DNA of 9,429 bases from an uncultured Moraxella sp. (GCA_937975585.1 CALJUC010000011.1:1-9429), one strand, 5' to 3'; counted from the first letter of the stretch, positions 1 to 6,807 are shown. The notes: generated by a model from the letters alone, not told the origin. Made by a program: numbers and translations.

Positions 1-77
1 TTTTGATTGGTGAGCAGTTTATGAAAACAGGCGATGCAGGCGCGGCATTAGCAAAATTATTGGCAGATAGTTTATAG
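1..77 (+). CDS. trpC: Indole-3-glycerol phosphate synthase, C-terminal end (partial)
   Basis: Only the last 24 codons and the stop (75-77) are present; the gene enters from the left edge with bases 1-2 completing a codon. The residues read LIGEQFMKTGDAGAALAKLL, which matches the conserved C-terminal strand and helix of TrpC (FLVGE.LM...DP...L..L), where the Gly-Glu sits near the phosphate-binding end of the TIM barrel. TrpC closes the indole ring of tryptophan in the cytoplasm, turning carboxyphenylaminodeoxyribulose phosphate into indole-3-glycerol phosphate. The identification rests on a short tail, so it is good but not certain. No hairpin with a plus-strand T-run follows; the hairpin at 119-138 points the other way. 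Confidence 0.8.
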   Translation, partial: LIGEQFMKTGDAGAALAKLLADSL

Positions 78-113
78 TGTAAGCTTCTAATATCTTTATA
101 TTATGTATGACTT

Positions 114-138
114 AAAAAAGGGTGCATAAAAACACCCT
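114..138 (-). terminator. Rho-independent terminator of the minus-strand gene 197-727
   Basis: AGGGTG (119-124) pairs with CACCCT (133-138) around an 8-nt loop. Read on the minus strand, the hairpin is followed by six T residues (complement of A114-A119). It lies about 60 bp past the stop codon of the minus-strand gene. On the plus strand no T-run follows, so it would stop trpC transcripts poorly. Confidence 0.65.
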
Positions 139-196
139 ACCATTGAGTATTAAACAGTTTTTAATCTTTAGAAATTAGATAAAGATTATTACAAGC

Positions 197-727
197 TCAC
201 ATATATTCTACAAACATTAAAACTTTTAAATTTTCTTCGCTTATTTTCATACCATATTTCTCAAATATTTCTTCCCAACTATCAACGACATTACCTAAGA
301 ACGACATAAGTTCAAGAGCATCTCCATCCTTTGTTTCTATTTTAAATGTTAACCTTTCATTATTAGAATTTTTGATAGGATTTCCATTTGAATCTATTAA
401 TATATGTTCTGATGCTTGACCATCGACTGAAGTAATATGTTCAATTTTGCCAGTATCAAGTTTAAGGTGCTTAGATGAATTTGCAATTGAAGCACAGTAA
501 TTCAACCATTGATTATTAGAATGCTCTTTGTAAAAATCATCTTTATGTGAACCAATTAATCCCAAGTAGGATATACACCAGTCTCTTATAGAGACGGATG
601 TAACGCAAAAGTTAAAAAAATGGTCACTTTTTTCCTTTAAATCTTGTGATAACCAAGTTCTTCTTCCTTCTCTAACTAATTTTCCTAGCATATCCTTTGG
701 ACAATTATATACTTGTATTACAGCCAT
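197..727 (-). CDS. AT-rich hypothetical protein, 176 aa, possibly HEPN-like
   Basis: I do not recognise this protein with confidence. The ATG at 727-725 is chosen because AGGA (740-737) sits 9 nt upstream; an in-frame start 14 codons further up has no such site. No signal peptide or membrane segment is visible. Residues 1-90 look helical and hold a DHFFNF...IRDW block (35-50) and an ANSSKH block (82-87). Residues 95-135 look like beta strands, and 140-175 are helical again. The Asn-x-x-Lys-His block and an early helix rich in aromatic residues recall HEPN-like helical proteins found near defence genes, but that is an impression, not an identification. G+C is about 29% by hand count over 181-720, well below the flanking genes. 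With its own terminator and opposite orientation, it looks like an inserted cargo gene between trpC and the Smr gene. Confidence 0.7.
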   Translation of the reverse strand: MAVIQVYNCPKDMLGKLVREGRRTWLSQDLKEKSDHFFNFCVTSVSIRDWCISYLGLIGSHKDDFYKEHSNNQWLNYCASIANSSKHLKLDTGKIEHITSVDGQASEHILIDSNGNPIKNSNNERLTFKIETKDGDALELMSFLGNVVDSWEEIFEKYGMKISEENLKVLMFVEYM

Positions 728-865
728 ATTTAAAATTCCTAATACTAGTTGCCTCAGAATGACAAACAATATTTTACAATATTTATTCTTAGCAACGAAA
801 TTTTATGAGTAATTTTATAGCGTATAAGAAGCATCTTACAAAATGACCATAAAATTTTTTGAGTT

Positions 866-874
866 TGATATAAT
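866..874 (+). promoter_or_regulatory. Extended -10 promoter of the Smr gene
   Basis: TGATATAAT is a TGn extension joined to a perfect TATAAT (869-874). No good -35 lies at normal spacing, as is usual for extended -10 promoters. Transcription would start near 881 and give a leader of about 20 nt before the ATG at 903. This argues against the in-frame ATG at 843, which lies upstream of the promoter. Confidence 0.6.
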
Positions 875-902
875 AGCCGTTTTCTTTACGAGAACTTCTA
901 AA

Positions 903-1625
903 ATGGCAGATTTATTTTCAAAAGAAATGCAAGACCAGTTAAAGCAGCTTAAAACTGAACTGGGTAAAGGTCGCAGCCAAACCAAAGAGACCGATGAAAA
1001 CGGCAAACCGACTGAAACCGTGGGTTTATTGAGCAAGCAACAAGTCGCCAAACAAGTTAAAAAATATAATAGCGAACATCTTGATGATGATAAATTGCTA
1101 TTTATGCAAGCCATGAGCGGTGTGCAACCGATTAAAGACAAAAACTTGGCAGATAAACCGCGCAATATGGCAAAACCGGATGCAACTACGTTAGCCAAAC
1201 GTGCAGCGGCGCAAGGCACTGACGATGAACCAAACCATCAGCTATCGGATATGCAAGCCTTGCTAAACCCAGTATCGGGTGAGGCTTACTTAAGCTACAA
1301 AAATCCAACCCTTCAAAATAAAGCCTTTAATGAGCTAAAACAAGGCAAATTACGCTGGTTTAATGCCGTGGATTTACATGGTTCGACCATTGAGCAAGCG
1401 CGTGAAGCCACCAGTCAACTCATCAATGATGCGCGCAAAAACAACGAAACGGTGGTCAAAATCGTGCATGGTAAAGGGTCTGATAGCATCCTAAAAACCT
1501 GTGTCAATGGTTGGTTACGCCAAATCCCTGAAGTCATGGCTTTCTGCTCTGCACCGGCTGATCAAGGTGGTAATGGTGCGGTATTGGTCTTGTTAAAAAA
1601 GAAAGACAAACAAGCCAATGAATAA
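903..1625 (+). CDS. Smr-domain protein (SmrA/SmrB-type endonuclease family)
   Basis: This 240-aa cytoplasmic protein has a C-terminal Smr domain with all three family signatures: DLHG at 157-160, VHGKG at 188-192 and GGNGAVLVLL at 222-231. The motif LLFMQAMSGVQPIK (65-78) matches the segment that precedes the domain in E. coli SmrA/YdaL (LF..AM..VQPLK). The first 60 residues are charged and probably flexible. Smr proteins are nucleases related to the MutS2 tail; E. coli SmrB cleaves mRNA between collided ribosomes and SmrA is less well defined. Which role applies here cannot be read from sequence, though the upstream motif favours the SmrA branch. The start at 903 is supported by GAGAA (890-894) and by the promoter at 866-874; the longer reading from 843 adds 20 residues unlike the family. 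A strong terminator follows, so the gene is probably monocistronic. Confidence 0.88.
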   Translation: MADLFSKEMQDQLKQLKTELGKGRSQTKETDENGKPTETVGLLSKQQVAKQVKKYNSEHLDDDKLLFMQAMSGVQPIKDKNLADKPRNMAKPDATTLAKRAAAQGTDDEPNHQLSDMQALLNPVSGEAYLSYKNPTLQNKAFNELKQGKLRWFNAVDLHGSTIEQAREATSQLINDARKNNETVVKIVHGKGSDSILKTCVNGWLRQIPEVMAFCSAPADQGGNGAVLVLLKKKDKQANE

Positions 1626-1647
1626 GTTTAATTAAGCGGTTATTATT

Positions 1648-1678
1648 ATCCCCTATGCCATGCATAGGGGATTTTTTT
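1648..1678 (+). terminator. Rho-independent terminator after the Smr gene
   Basis: A perfect 11-bp stem, ATCCCCTATGC (1648-1658) with GCATAGGGGAT (1662-1672), closes a 3-nt loop and runs into seven T residues (1672-1678). It begins 22 bp after the Smr stop codon. Confidence 0.9.
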
Positions 1679-1732
1679 GCGCAAATGTTTACCGAGTGTG
1701 TATTTTTTTATCGCATCATTTTGGTTTTTGGG

Positions 1733-1738
1733 TATAAT
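1733..1738 (+). promoter_or_regulatory. Probable -10 box of the permease gene
   Basis: A perfect TATAAT lies in the gap between the Smr terminator and the permease. No convincing -35 is found 16-18 bp upstream, so an activator may be needed. Transcription from here would give a 5' leader of about 145 nt. Confidence 0.45.
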
Positions 1739-1813
1739 GGCGGCCTTTTAGTTTGGTCATCAGCCAAAGACTTACGTTTACTTTGGTCGATTATATATAT
1801 TCATCCCAGTTGC

Positions 1814-1860
1814 CGATACTTGCTCGACGTCATTTTGAAGGTAGCACAACAAAAGTATCG
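1814..1860 (+). promoter_or_regulatory. Inverted repeat in the permease 5' leader
   Basis: CGATACTT (1814-1821) and AAGTATCG (1853-1860) form an 8-bp stem enclosing 31 nt. It ends 14 nt before the AGGAGA ribosome-binding site (1875-1880). It could be a leader hairpin affecting translation, or an operator. It matches no riboswitch class that I know. Confidence 0.35.
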
Positions 1861-1889
1861 ACTTCCCGAGGTATAGGAGAAAGGTAATT

Positions 1890-3308
1890 TTGACTACAAC
1901 CATCCCACCAACTGCTTCTGTTGCGCCTAAGTTGCGTCGTAATCTCGTACTTTGGCACGTCATCATTATTGGTTTGGCATATATCCAGCCAATGACGCTT
2001 TTTGATACATTTGGTATGGTATCTCGTGATAGCGGTGGACATGTACCAATGTCATATGTCTTCGCTTTGTTTGCCATTATGTTAACCTCGGTGAGTTATG
2101 GTCATATGATTCGCCGTTATCCATCGTCTGGTTCAGCTTATACCTATGCACAAAAGGCCATTCACCCGAATGTGGGCTTTTTGGTGGGTTGGTCATCGTG
2201 GTTGGATTACTTACTTGCGCCAATGGTTAATATTATTCTGGCAGAGATTTATCTAAAAGATATTTTCCCGGAAGTACCTGCGTGGATTTGGGTAGTCAGT
2301 TTAACTGCAGTGATGACTGGGGTTAACTTGTTTGGCGCGCGCTTTGTGGCACGTTTTAACAGTACCATTGTATTTGTGCAGTTAGCAGTAATTGCCTTCT
2401 TTACCTATCGTGTATATGACTTCTTGGCAAACGGTGTTACCGCAGATGGTGCGATTGATACAGCCAAGTATCAGCTTTGGACGTTTGACCCGTTTTGGAC
2501 CAATGGTACCGAAATCAGTGCCTTGATTGCGGGTGCGACACTTTTGTGTTTCTCGTTCACTGGCTTTGATGCATTGAGTTCATTGGCAGAAGAAACCAAA
2601 GACTCGAAAAAAACCTTGCCAAAAGCGATTGTATTAACCTCGCTCATTTCAGGTATTATCTTTATTATTAGTACCTACTTTATGCAAATTTACTTCCCAA
2701 GCCATCCTGATGCGTACTTTAAGTTGGTCGATGAAACCCAACCTGAGATTCTGCACTATATCTTGGGCGAAGGCTTAAAAACCATCGTATTGTATTTTGC
2801 GATTGTGACGGTTATGGCATCGGGTATCTCAGCACATGCGGGTGTGTCGCGTTTGATGTATGTGATGGGTCGTGATGGTGTTATTAACAAAAAAATCTTT
2901 GGTACACTACATCCAAAACTTCATACGCCTGTAAACAATATTTTGATAGCAGGCTTGGTGGCATTAACCGCAATTCCGTTTAGCTTAGAAGACGTGGTTG
3001 AGTTAATCAGCTTCGGTGCGTTAACCGCATTTAGCTTTGTTAACTTCTCGGTGGTTTGTCAGTATATCTTCCGTGATGGCCAATATCGCACCTTTGGTGA
3101 TATTGTCAATTATTTGATTATCCCAACGGGTGGTTTCATCGCAGTCTTCTTAATGTGGTTAAACATTGACCCAACGGCGTTAAAATACGGTTTGATTTGG
3201 GCAATTATCGGTATGTTCTACTTGGGTTATGTGACGCGCGGCTTCAAACACCCTGCCCCAGTGCATTATGACGATCACGGTCATTACCATGAAGAAGAAA
3301 TCCAGTAA
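1890..3308 (+). CDS. puuP: PuuP-type putrescine / amino-acid permease (APC superfamily)
   Basis: This 472-aa inner-membrane transporter has about 12 hydrophobic segments. It follows E. coli PuuP closely from end to end: LRRNLVLWHVIIIGLAYIQP (15-34), FDTFG (38-42), the SSGSAYTYAQ loop (79-88), VGWSSWLDYL (99-108), FSFTGFDALSSLAEETKD (221-238) and VSRLMYVMGRDG (319-330). PuuP takes up putrescine with protons for use as a carbon and nitrogen source; substrates of close homologues vary, so putrescine is likely but unproven. No puuABCD catabolic gene is nearby. The start is TTG at 1890, supported by AGGAGAAAGG (1875-1884); the next in-frame ATG is at codon 35 and would remove the first membrane helix. 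The C-terminal tail (454-470) is unusually rich in His, Asp and Glu (HYDDHGHYHEEE). The gene stands alone between two terminators. The family call is firm, the substrate less so. Confidence 0.88.
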   Translation: MTTTIPPTASVAPKLRRNLVLWHVIIIGLAYIQPMTLFDTFGMVSRDSGGHVPMSYVFALFAIMLTSVSYGHMIRRYPSSGSAYTYAQKAIHPNVGFLVGWSSWLDYLLAPMVNIILAEIYLKDIFPEVPAWIWVVSLTAVMTGVNLFGARFVARFNSTIVFVQLAVIAFFTYRVYDFLANGVTADGAIDTAKYQLWTFDPFWTNGTEISALIAGATLLCFSFTGFDALSSLAEETKDSKKTLPKAIVLTSLISGIIFIISTYFMQIYFPSHPDAYFKLVDETQPEILHYILGEGLKTIVLYFAIVTVMASGISAHAGVSRLMYVMGRDGVINKKIFGTLHPKLHTPVNNILIAGLVALTAIPFSLEDVVELISFGALTAFSFVNFSVVCQYIFRDGQYRTFGDIVNYLIIPTGGFIAVFLMWLNIDPTALKYGLIWAIIGMFYLGYVTRGFKHPAPVHYDDHGHYHEEEIQ

Positions 3309-3348
3309 GGCTTAATGTGTTATTATCTTAACAACTAATAACAATAAT

Positions 3349-3381
3349 AAAAAATGGCGGACATGATACCCGCCATTTTTT
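3349..3381. terminator. Bidirectional terminator after the permease
   Basis: AAAAAATGGCGG (3349-3360) pairs perfectly with CCGCCATTTTTT (3370-3381) around a 9-nt loop. The A and T tracts give a U-run on either strand. It lies about 40 bp after the permease stop and should isolate that gene from truC. Confidence 0.85.
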
Positions 3382-3424
3382 ATGCGCATTAAGATAAAGC
3401 AATATAGTCGCAGAACATATGAAG

Positions 3425-3488
3425 TGATACAAGGCAGACGAGCGAAACTGTATCAACCATACTGTGAGTCTAACAACATAGCATGGTT
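3425..3488. repeat. Inverted-repeat-rich segment upstream of truC, possibly a dispersed repeat
   Basis: Two nested-style inverted pairs occupy this gap: TGATACA (3425-3431) with TGTATCA (3449-3455), and AACCAT (3455-3460) with ATGGTT (3483-3488). The core text (AGGCAGACGAGCGAAACTG) resembles intergenic repeats that I associate with Moraxellaceae genomes, but only one copy is present here, so repeat status is a guess. Confidence 0.3.
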
Positions 3489-3518
3489 ATTTTTCAGGGA
3501 TTCTATCAAGAGGTAGGT

Positions 3519-4274
3519 ATGTTAGAAATCTTATACCAAGATGAATATTGTGTGACCGTCAACAAACCCGCTGGCATGTTGGTACATCGCAGTTGGCTAG
3601 ATAAGTTTGAAACCGAATTTGTCCTACAGACGTTACGTGACCAACTGGGTCATCATGTCTATCCCGTCCATCGACTAGACCGACCAACATCCGGGGTATT
3701 GCTGTTTGCGTTTGATAGTGCCGCAACACGTCAGCTCAGTGAACAGTTTGATAATCAGCGCGTGCAAAAAACTTACTGGGCCGTGGTGCGTGGCTATATG
3801 CAGATAGACGGAGAAAATCAGGGTAAGATTGATTATGCGCTGGCACCGATTTTGGATAAAATCGCCAATGCCCCGGCTCTAGCTGCGTTAGCACAAACTG
3901 GCGAGCAAAAAGCCAAACAAGAAGCCGTTACCAAATGGCAATGTTTGGCAACCACCGAGCAGCCATTTCAAGCAAGGGCACGCTACCCGACCTCGCGCTA
4001 CTCTTGGGTAGCGTTACGCCCAACCACCGGGCGTAAACACCAATTGCGTCGTCACTTAAAACACGTATTTCACCCGATTATTGGCGATACTAGCTATGGT
4101 GACCATCACCAAAACCGCGCTATTCGTGAGCATCTGGCTATTCACCGCTTAATGCTGCATGCGCGCTCACTGTCATTTTATCGCTTGGCGGATAGCATGC
4201 CTGTCACCGTTACGGCACCTGTGGATGATGATTGGGCGCAGATGATGACAAGATTTGGTTGGGATATCCCCTAA
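3519..4274 (+). CDS. truC: tRNA pseudouridine(65) synthase TruC
   Basis: This 251-aa cytoplasmic enzyme isomerises uridine 65 in the acceptor/T-stem region of certain tRNAs. It aligns with E. coli TruC throughout: MLEILYQDEY at the start, NKPAGMLVHRSWLD (15-28), the catalytic motif HRLDRPTSG (51-59) with nucleophile Asp54, GRKHQLRRH (171-179) and HPIIGDTSYGD (185-195). The length is close to the family norm of about 260. The ATG at 3519 is chosen because AAGAGGT (3508-3514) is well placed and the E. coli protein begins MLEILYQDE at the same point; the in-frame ATG at 3483 would add 12 unrelated residues. RluA-family relatives such as RluC/D carry a different context around the catalytic Asp, so confusion is unlikely. 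The stop codon lies one base from the stop of the convergent PAP2 gene, with no terminator hairpin between them. Confidence 0.95.
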   Translation: MLEILYQDEYCVTVNKPAGMLVHRSWLDKFETEFVLQTLRDQLGHHVYPVHRLDRPTSGVLLFAFDSAATRQLSEQFDNQRVQKTYWAVVRGYMQIDGENQGKIDYALAPILDKIANAPALAALAQTGEQKAKQEAVTKWQCLATTEQPFQARARYPTSRYSWVALRPTTGRKHQLRRHLKHVFHPIIGDTSYGDHHQNRAIREHLAIHRLMLHARSLSFYRLADSMPVTVTAPVDDDWAQMMTRFGWDIP

Positions 4275-4275
4275 T

Positions 4276-4971
4276 CTATATCATGTAACGTTCGATAAGC
4301 GTACTACTCACCGCTTTACCGATACTGGCAAAGGTAGCACCAATACCCGCACCAACCAACACGTCTGTCGGATAATGTAGCCCCAATACCAAGCGTGACA
4401 GCGCGATTAGTAAGGTAAATGGCAGTAATAACCATAACATCATCGGGACTTGGCTACCGAGCATAATAGTAAATAACACCGCCTGTAACGTATGTCCAGA
4501 TGGAAAACTAAACACATCCAATGGACGCTCGCCTAACATAATTGCTTGGTGGACTTGGTAAGGTCGTGGACGTACCGTGTGGCTTTTTAATAGTTTATAC
4601 AGCAGATAACCGCAAAAACTGCTTAGTATCACAGCCGCCAGTTTTGCCATAACCACAACCACGGCTTCACCTTGCCACAATAAGCTAATAATAAAAACCA
4701 CACAAGCCAATGCCCACGCCCAACCATCGCCCAAACGACTGATGAGCTTAAAGCCTTTTGCCACAAGATGACGTTGCGATAGCAGATTCACGCGTAGACA
4801 CAAGCGGGTATCCCAAGCGAGCAACCGCTGTTGGCAAGCGCTCAGACGTGGTTTATTCGATAGCCATTGGTAATAGTGCTGCATAAAGCGCGGCAATACC
4901 ACCGTCACTTCATTCTCTAACGTTGATGCGTTAACGATAGGGCGACTGACTGAATCAGACAACTGCGTCAT
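4276..4971 (-). CDS. PAP2-family membrane phosphatase
   Basis: This 231-aa integral membrane protein carries the full phosphatidic-acid-phosphatase type 2 signature: K-x6-RP at 129-137 (KSHTVRPRP), FPSGH at 156-160 and SR-x5-H-x3-D at 192-203, with His160 and His199 the expected catalytic pair. About five hydrophobic segments follow a 75-residue hydrophilic N-terminus. Family members remove phosphate from phosphatidate, phosphatidylglycerophosphate or undecaprenyl pyrophosphate at the membrane; the motifs alone do not choose among these. GGAGG (4980-4976) lies 4 nt before the ATG. It follows the glycosyltransferase gene on the same strand after a 145-bp gap with no convincing terminator, so the two may be co-transcribed. 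In that setting a phosphatidate phosphatase supplying diacylglycerol is attractive, but that is inference. Confidence 0.88.
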   Translation of the reverse strand: MTQLSDSVSRPIVNASTLENEVTVVLPRFMQHYYQWLSNKPRLSACQQRLLAWDTRLCLRVNLLSQRHLVAKGFKLISRLGDGWAWALACVVFIISLLWQGEAVVVVMAKLAAVILSSFCGYLLYKLLKSHTVRPRPYQVHQAIMLGERPLDVFSFPSGHTLQAVLFTIMLGSQVPMMLWLLLPFTLLIALSRLVLGLHYPTDVLVGAGIGATFASIGKAVSSTLIERYMI

Positions 4972-5116
4972 AAAACCTCCGATTTGGGTTATAGGCGTAC
5001 TTGTTTTTCAGGGCGTTACATTGAGCGTCTTACCGTAATAACGGGTTTATTTACTAACTTTTTCTTTAACAACCAATAAGTTTTAGCCAAAAACTTAGGC
5101 ACACGGTGGCTAATCG

Positions 5117-6556
5117 TTATGCCATGGTCTGTGATATCAATGCTGGTTTTGTGGACGCGTTAGACGAAGTTAATGGCCGTACCCTCTCACCCGTTACCAC
5201 ATCAGCTTTTGGCGAGTTGGTTGATATTAGCGCTTCATCAAGCGGTTGCGCAGAGATACCAAGCACTTGATAAAACATCGTAAGCAGCTGTAATGCGGCA
5301 CGCTGCCATGAGAAACCTGCGACCTGTTCACTCGCTTTATCACGCATCTTGGCCAACTGCTGTTGTTTTGGCAAATGACGAACCATCTCGATAAACGCTG
5401 CATTATCGCCTAAAGTAACCGTTTGGCCGCACTCTGGAGTCACGAGTAGCGCCGCTGCTGCGTCATGATACGCAAAAACTGGCAAGCCTGATGCCATGGC
5501 TTCTGTCACGACATTACCAAAGGTTTCGATTTGACTGGCAAACACAAACGCATCGCAGCTTGCATAATGCACTGCGAGTATATGACCAGTTTGAAATCCG
5601 GCAAAAATAATACTGTCATCGCCTTGGTATTGGCTTTCTAGCCGCGCTTTATCAGGGCCATCACCCACGATGACAAGTTTGACATCACGATGTAACTGCG
5701 CTAGTTGCAAGGCTTTAAAGCCTTCAATGACCGTGTCAATACCTTTTTCCGGTGATACTCGACCAGCATATAATAAGACCGTGGTTTCATCACCCGCGCC
5801 CCATTTTTCACGCAGTGCTAGCGAGCGATGGGTTGGCGAAAACTTCTGTGTATCGACACCGCGACCTACTTGGTACAGACGCTTAAAACCAAACTGTGAT
5901 AATTGTTGTTCGGTGGTCTGGCTTGGTACACAGGTCGCATGACAGTGGTTATGAAAGTGCTTCATATAGCCCAATAATGGCCACGCTAACACCTTCCAAC
6001 CAAAATAACGGCTAAAATCGTGAAATGCGGTATGATAACCGGCACTGACTTTGACCCCACAGCGTTTGGCTGCCATCAAGGCCGCGAATCCCAACGGCCC
6101 TTCCGTCACGATATGCACGATATCCGGCTGACACTGACGAATTTGCTGGTATAAAAATCGATAGCAAGGCAATCCCATGCGCAAATGTGGGTAGTATGGA
6201 ATTGGCAAGCTACTAACCTGGTTATCCTCATTGACCGCCATAAAATTGGCACGGGCGCTGAGACGTTCCGCCTCAATCTGTTCGCCCTGACTTGGACGAA
6301 TCAAGGTAATGCGATGCCCCATTTGCTTGAGTTGCTGCAATATGGCATACATACTCGAAGCCACGCCATTGATATCTGGCAACCAGGTTTCGGTCACCAC
6401 CATGATATGCAAACTTGGTAAATTTACTGGTGGTGGTGAGTCTGCATTTGTCGCCACTGATAAAGCATTACCGTAGCGCATATCCTTAGCAACTGACGTC
6501 CATCCATGGACAGCCGAGTCTTGGCTTTTATACAAGGGGCTAAGCGTCATTGTCAT
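5117..6556 (-). CDS. GT4-type glycosyltransferase, candidate glycolipid synthase
   Basis: This 479-aa protein is a GT-B fold retaining glycosyltransferase. The N-terminal acceptor domain begins near residue 49 with IMVVTETWLPDINGVASS; TEGPLGFAAL (151-160) and GYHTAFHDF (173-181) recall diacylglycerol glycosyltransferases of the Agt/MgtA/SqdX kind. The donor domain shows GRGVDTQKF (231-239), GRVSPEKG (265-272), VGDGP (297-301) and the E-x7-E nucleotide-sugar motif with Glu344 and Glu352. No membrane segment is visible, so it probably works at the cytoplasmic face of the inner membrane. The first 48 and last 40 residues look disordered. The start is uncertain: ATG 6556 has a weak GAGA 9 nt upstream, while an in-frame GTG at 6586 would add 10 residues. 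A Pho-box array with a -10 lies just upstream (6623-6678). Sugar donor and acceptor are not readable from sequence; an alpha-mannosyl- or glucosyltransferase acting on another lipid is the main alternative. Confidence 0.85.
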   Translation of the reverse strand: MTMTLSPLYKSQDSAVHGWTSVAKDMRYGNALSVATNADSPPPVNLPSLHIMVVTETWLPDINGVASSMYAILQQLKQMGHRITLIRPSQGEQIEAERLSARANFMAVNEDNQVSSLPIPYYPHLRMGLPCYRFLYQQIRQCQPDIVHIVTEGPLGFAALMAAKRCGVKVSAGYHTAFHDFSRYFGWKVLAWPLLGYMKHFHNHCHATCVPSQTTEQQLSQFGFKRLYQVGRGVDTQKFSPTHRSLALREKWGAGDETTVLLYAGRVSPEKGIDTVIEGFKALQLAQLHRDVKLVIVGDGPDKARLESQYQGDDSIIFAGFQTGHILAVHYASCDAFVFASQIETFGNVVTEAMASGLPVFAYHDAAAALLVTPECGQTVTLGDNAAFIEMVRHLPKQQQLAKMRDKASEQVAGFSWQRAALQLLTMFYQVLGISAQPLDEALISTNSPKADVVTGERVRPLTSSNASTKPALISQTMA

Positions 6557-6622
6557 CCGTTTGGTTCTCGCTAATTCATCTAACACATAAAGTGAACTGG
6601 CACTTTAAAGGTCTATCGCATG

Positions 6623-6678
6623 AGTATAAGCTTGCGGATTGACAATGACGTGTCAATTTGATAACAGTTTGATGACAG
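6623..6678 (-). promoter_or_regulatory. Pho-box array and -10 upstream of the glycosyltransferase
   Basis: Read on the minus strand, four abutting 11-bp units occur: CTGTCATCAAA (6678-6668), CTGTTATCAAA (6667-6657), TTGACACGTCA (6656-6646) and TTGTCAATCCG (6645-6635). The first two match the PhoB consensus (CTGTCATA-W-A-W-CTGTCAY) at 16 of 18 positions. Six bases after the fourth unit comes TATACT (6628-6623), the same box-to-minus-10 spacing as I recall for E. coli phoA. Transcription would start near 6616, giving a leader of about 60 nt to the ATG at 6556. PhoB binding is inferred; phoB/phoR are not in the window. Confidence 0.65.
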
Positions 6679-6768
6679 TCGGTATGACTGCCGAAAAATT
6701 GCCCTTGGCGGCCATCGCTAATTCACGCCTTATCGCGCATGGAGACACTAACGTAACGGGTCATTTTT

Positions 6769-6777
6769 TGCTACAAT
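6769..6777 (+). promoter_or_regulatory. Extended -10 promoter of the tus genes
   Basis: TGCTACAAT is a TGn extension plus TACAAT (6772-6777), 30 bp before the tusD ATG. No clear -35 is seen. Transcription would start near 6784, leaving a leader of about 24 nt without an obvious Shine-Dalgarno sequence. Confidence 0.5.
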
Positions 6778-6807
6778 GCGGTTTTTCTCTTACCTTTGCT
6801 ATCGCTT

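Noticed and set aside
843..902. Upstream ATG that would lengthen the Smr protein by 20 residues
   Set aside because: A perfect extended -10 promoter (866-874) lies inside this stretch, and the added residues are unlike the family; the ATG at 903 fits both promoter and ribosome-binding site.
836..1219. Minus-strand open frame of 127 codons
   Set aside because: It lies antisense to the well-supported Smr gene, and its protein resembles no family that I know.
1655..1876. 73-codon open frame in the Smr-permease gap
   Set aside because: It begins inside the Smr terminator and spans the permease promoter and leader; no ribosome-binding site and no recognisable protein.
5077..5097. Hairpin TAAGTTTT/AAAACTTA as a terminator after the glycosyltransferase
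   Set aside because: The stem is all A/T but for one pair and no T-run follows on the minus strand; it would not terminate well.
6638..6657. Palindrome ATTGACA-6-TGTCAAT as a separate operator
   Set aside because: Both arms fall within the 11-bp Pho-box register on the minus strand, so the direct-repeat reading explains it better.
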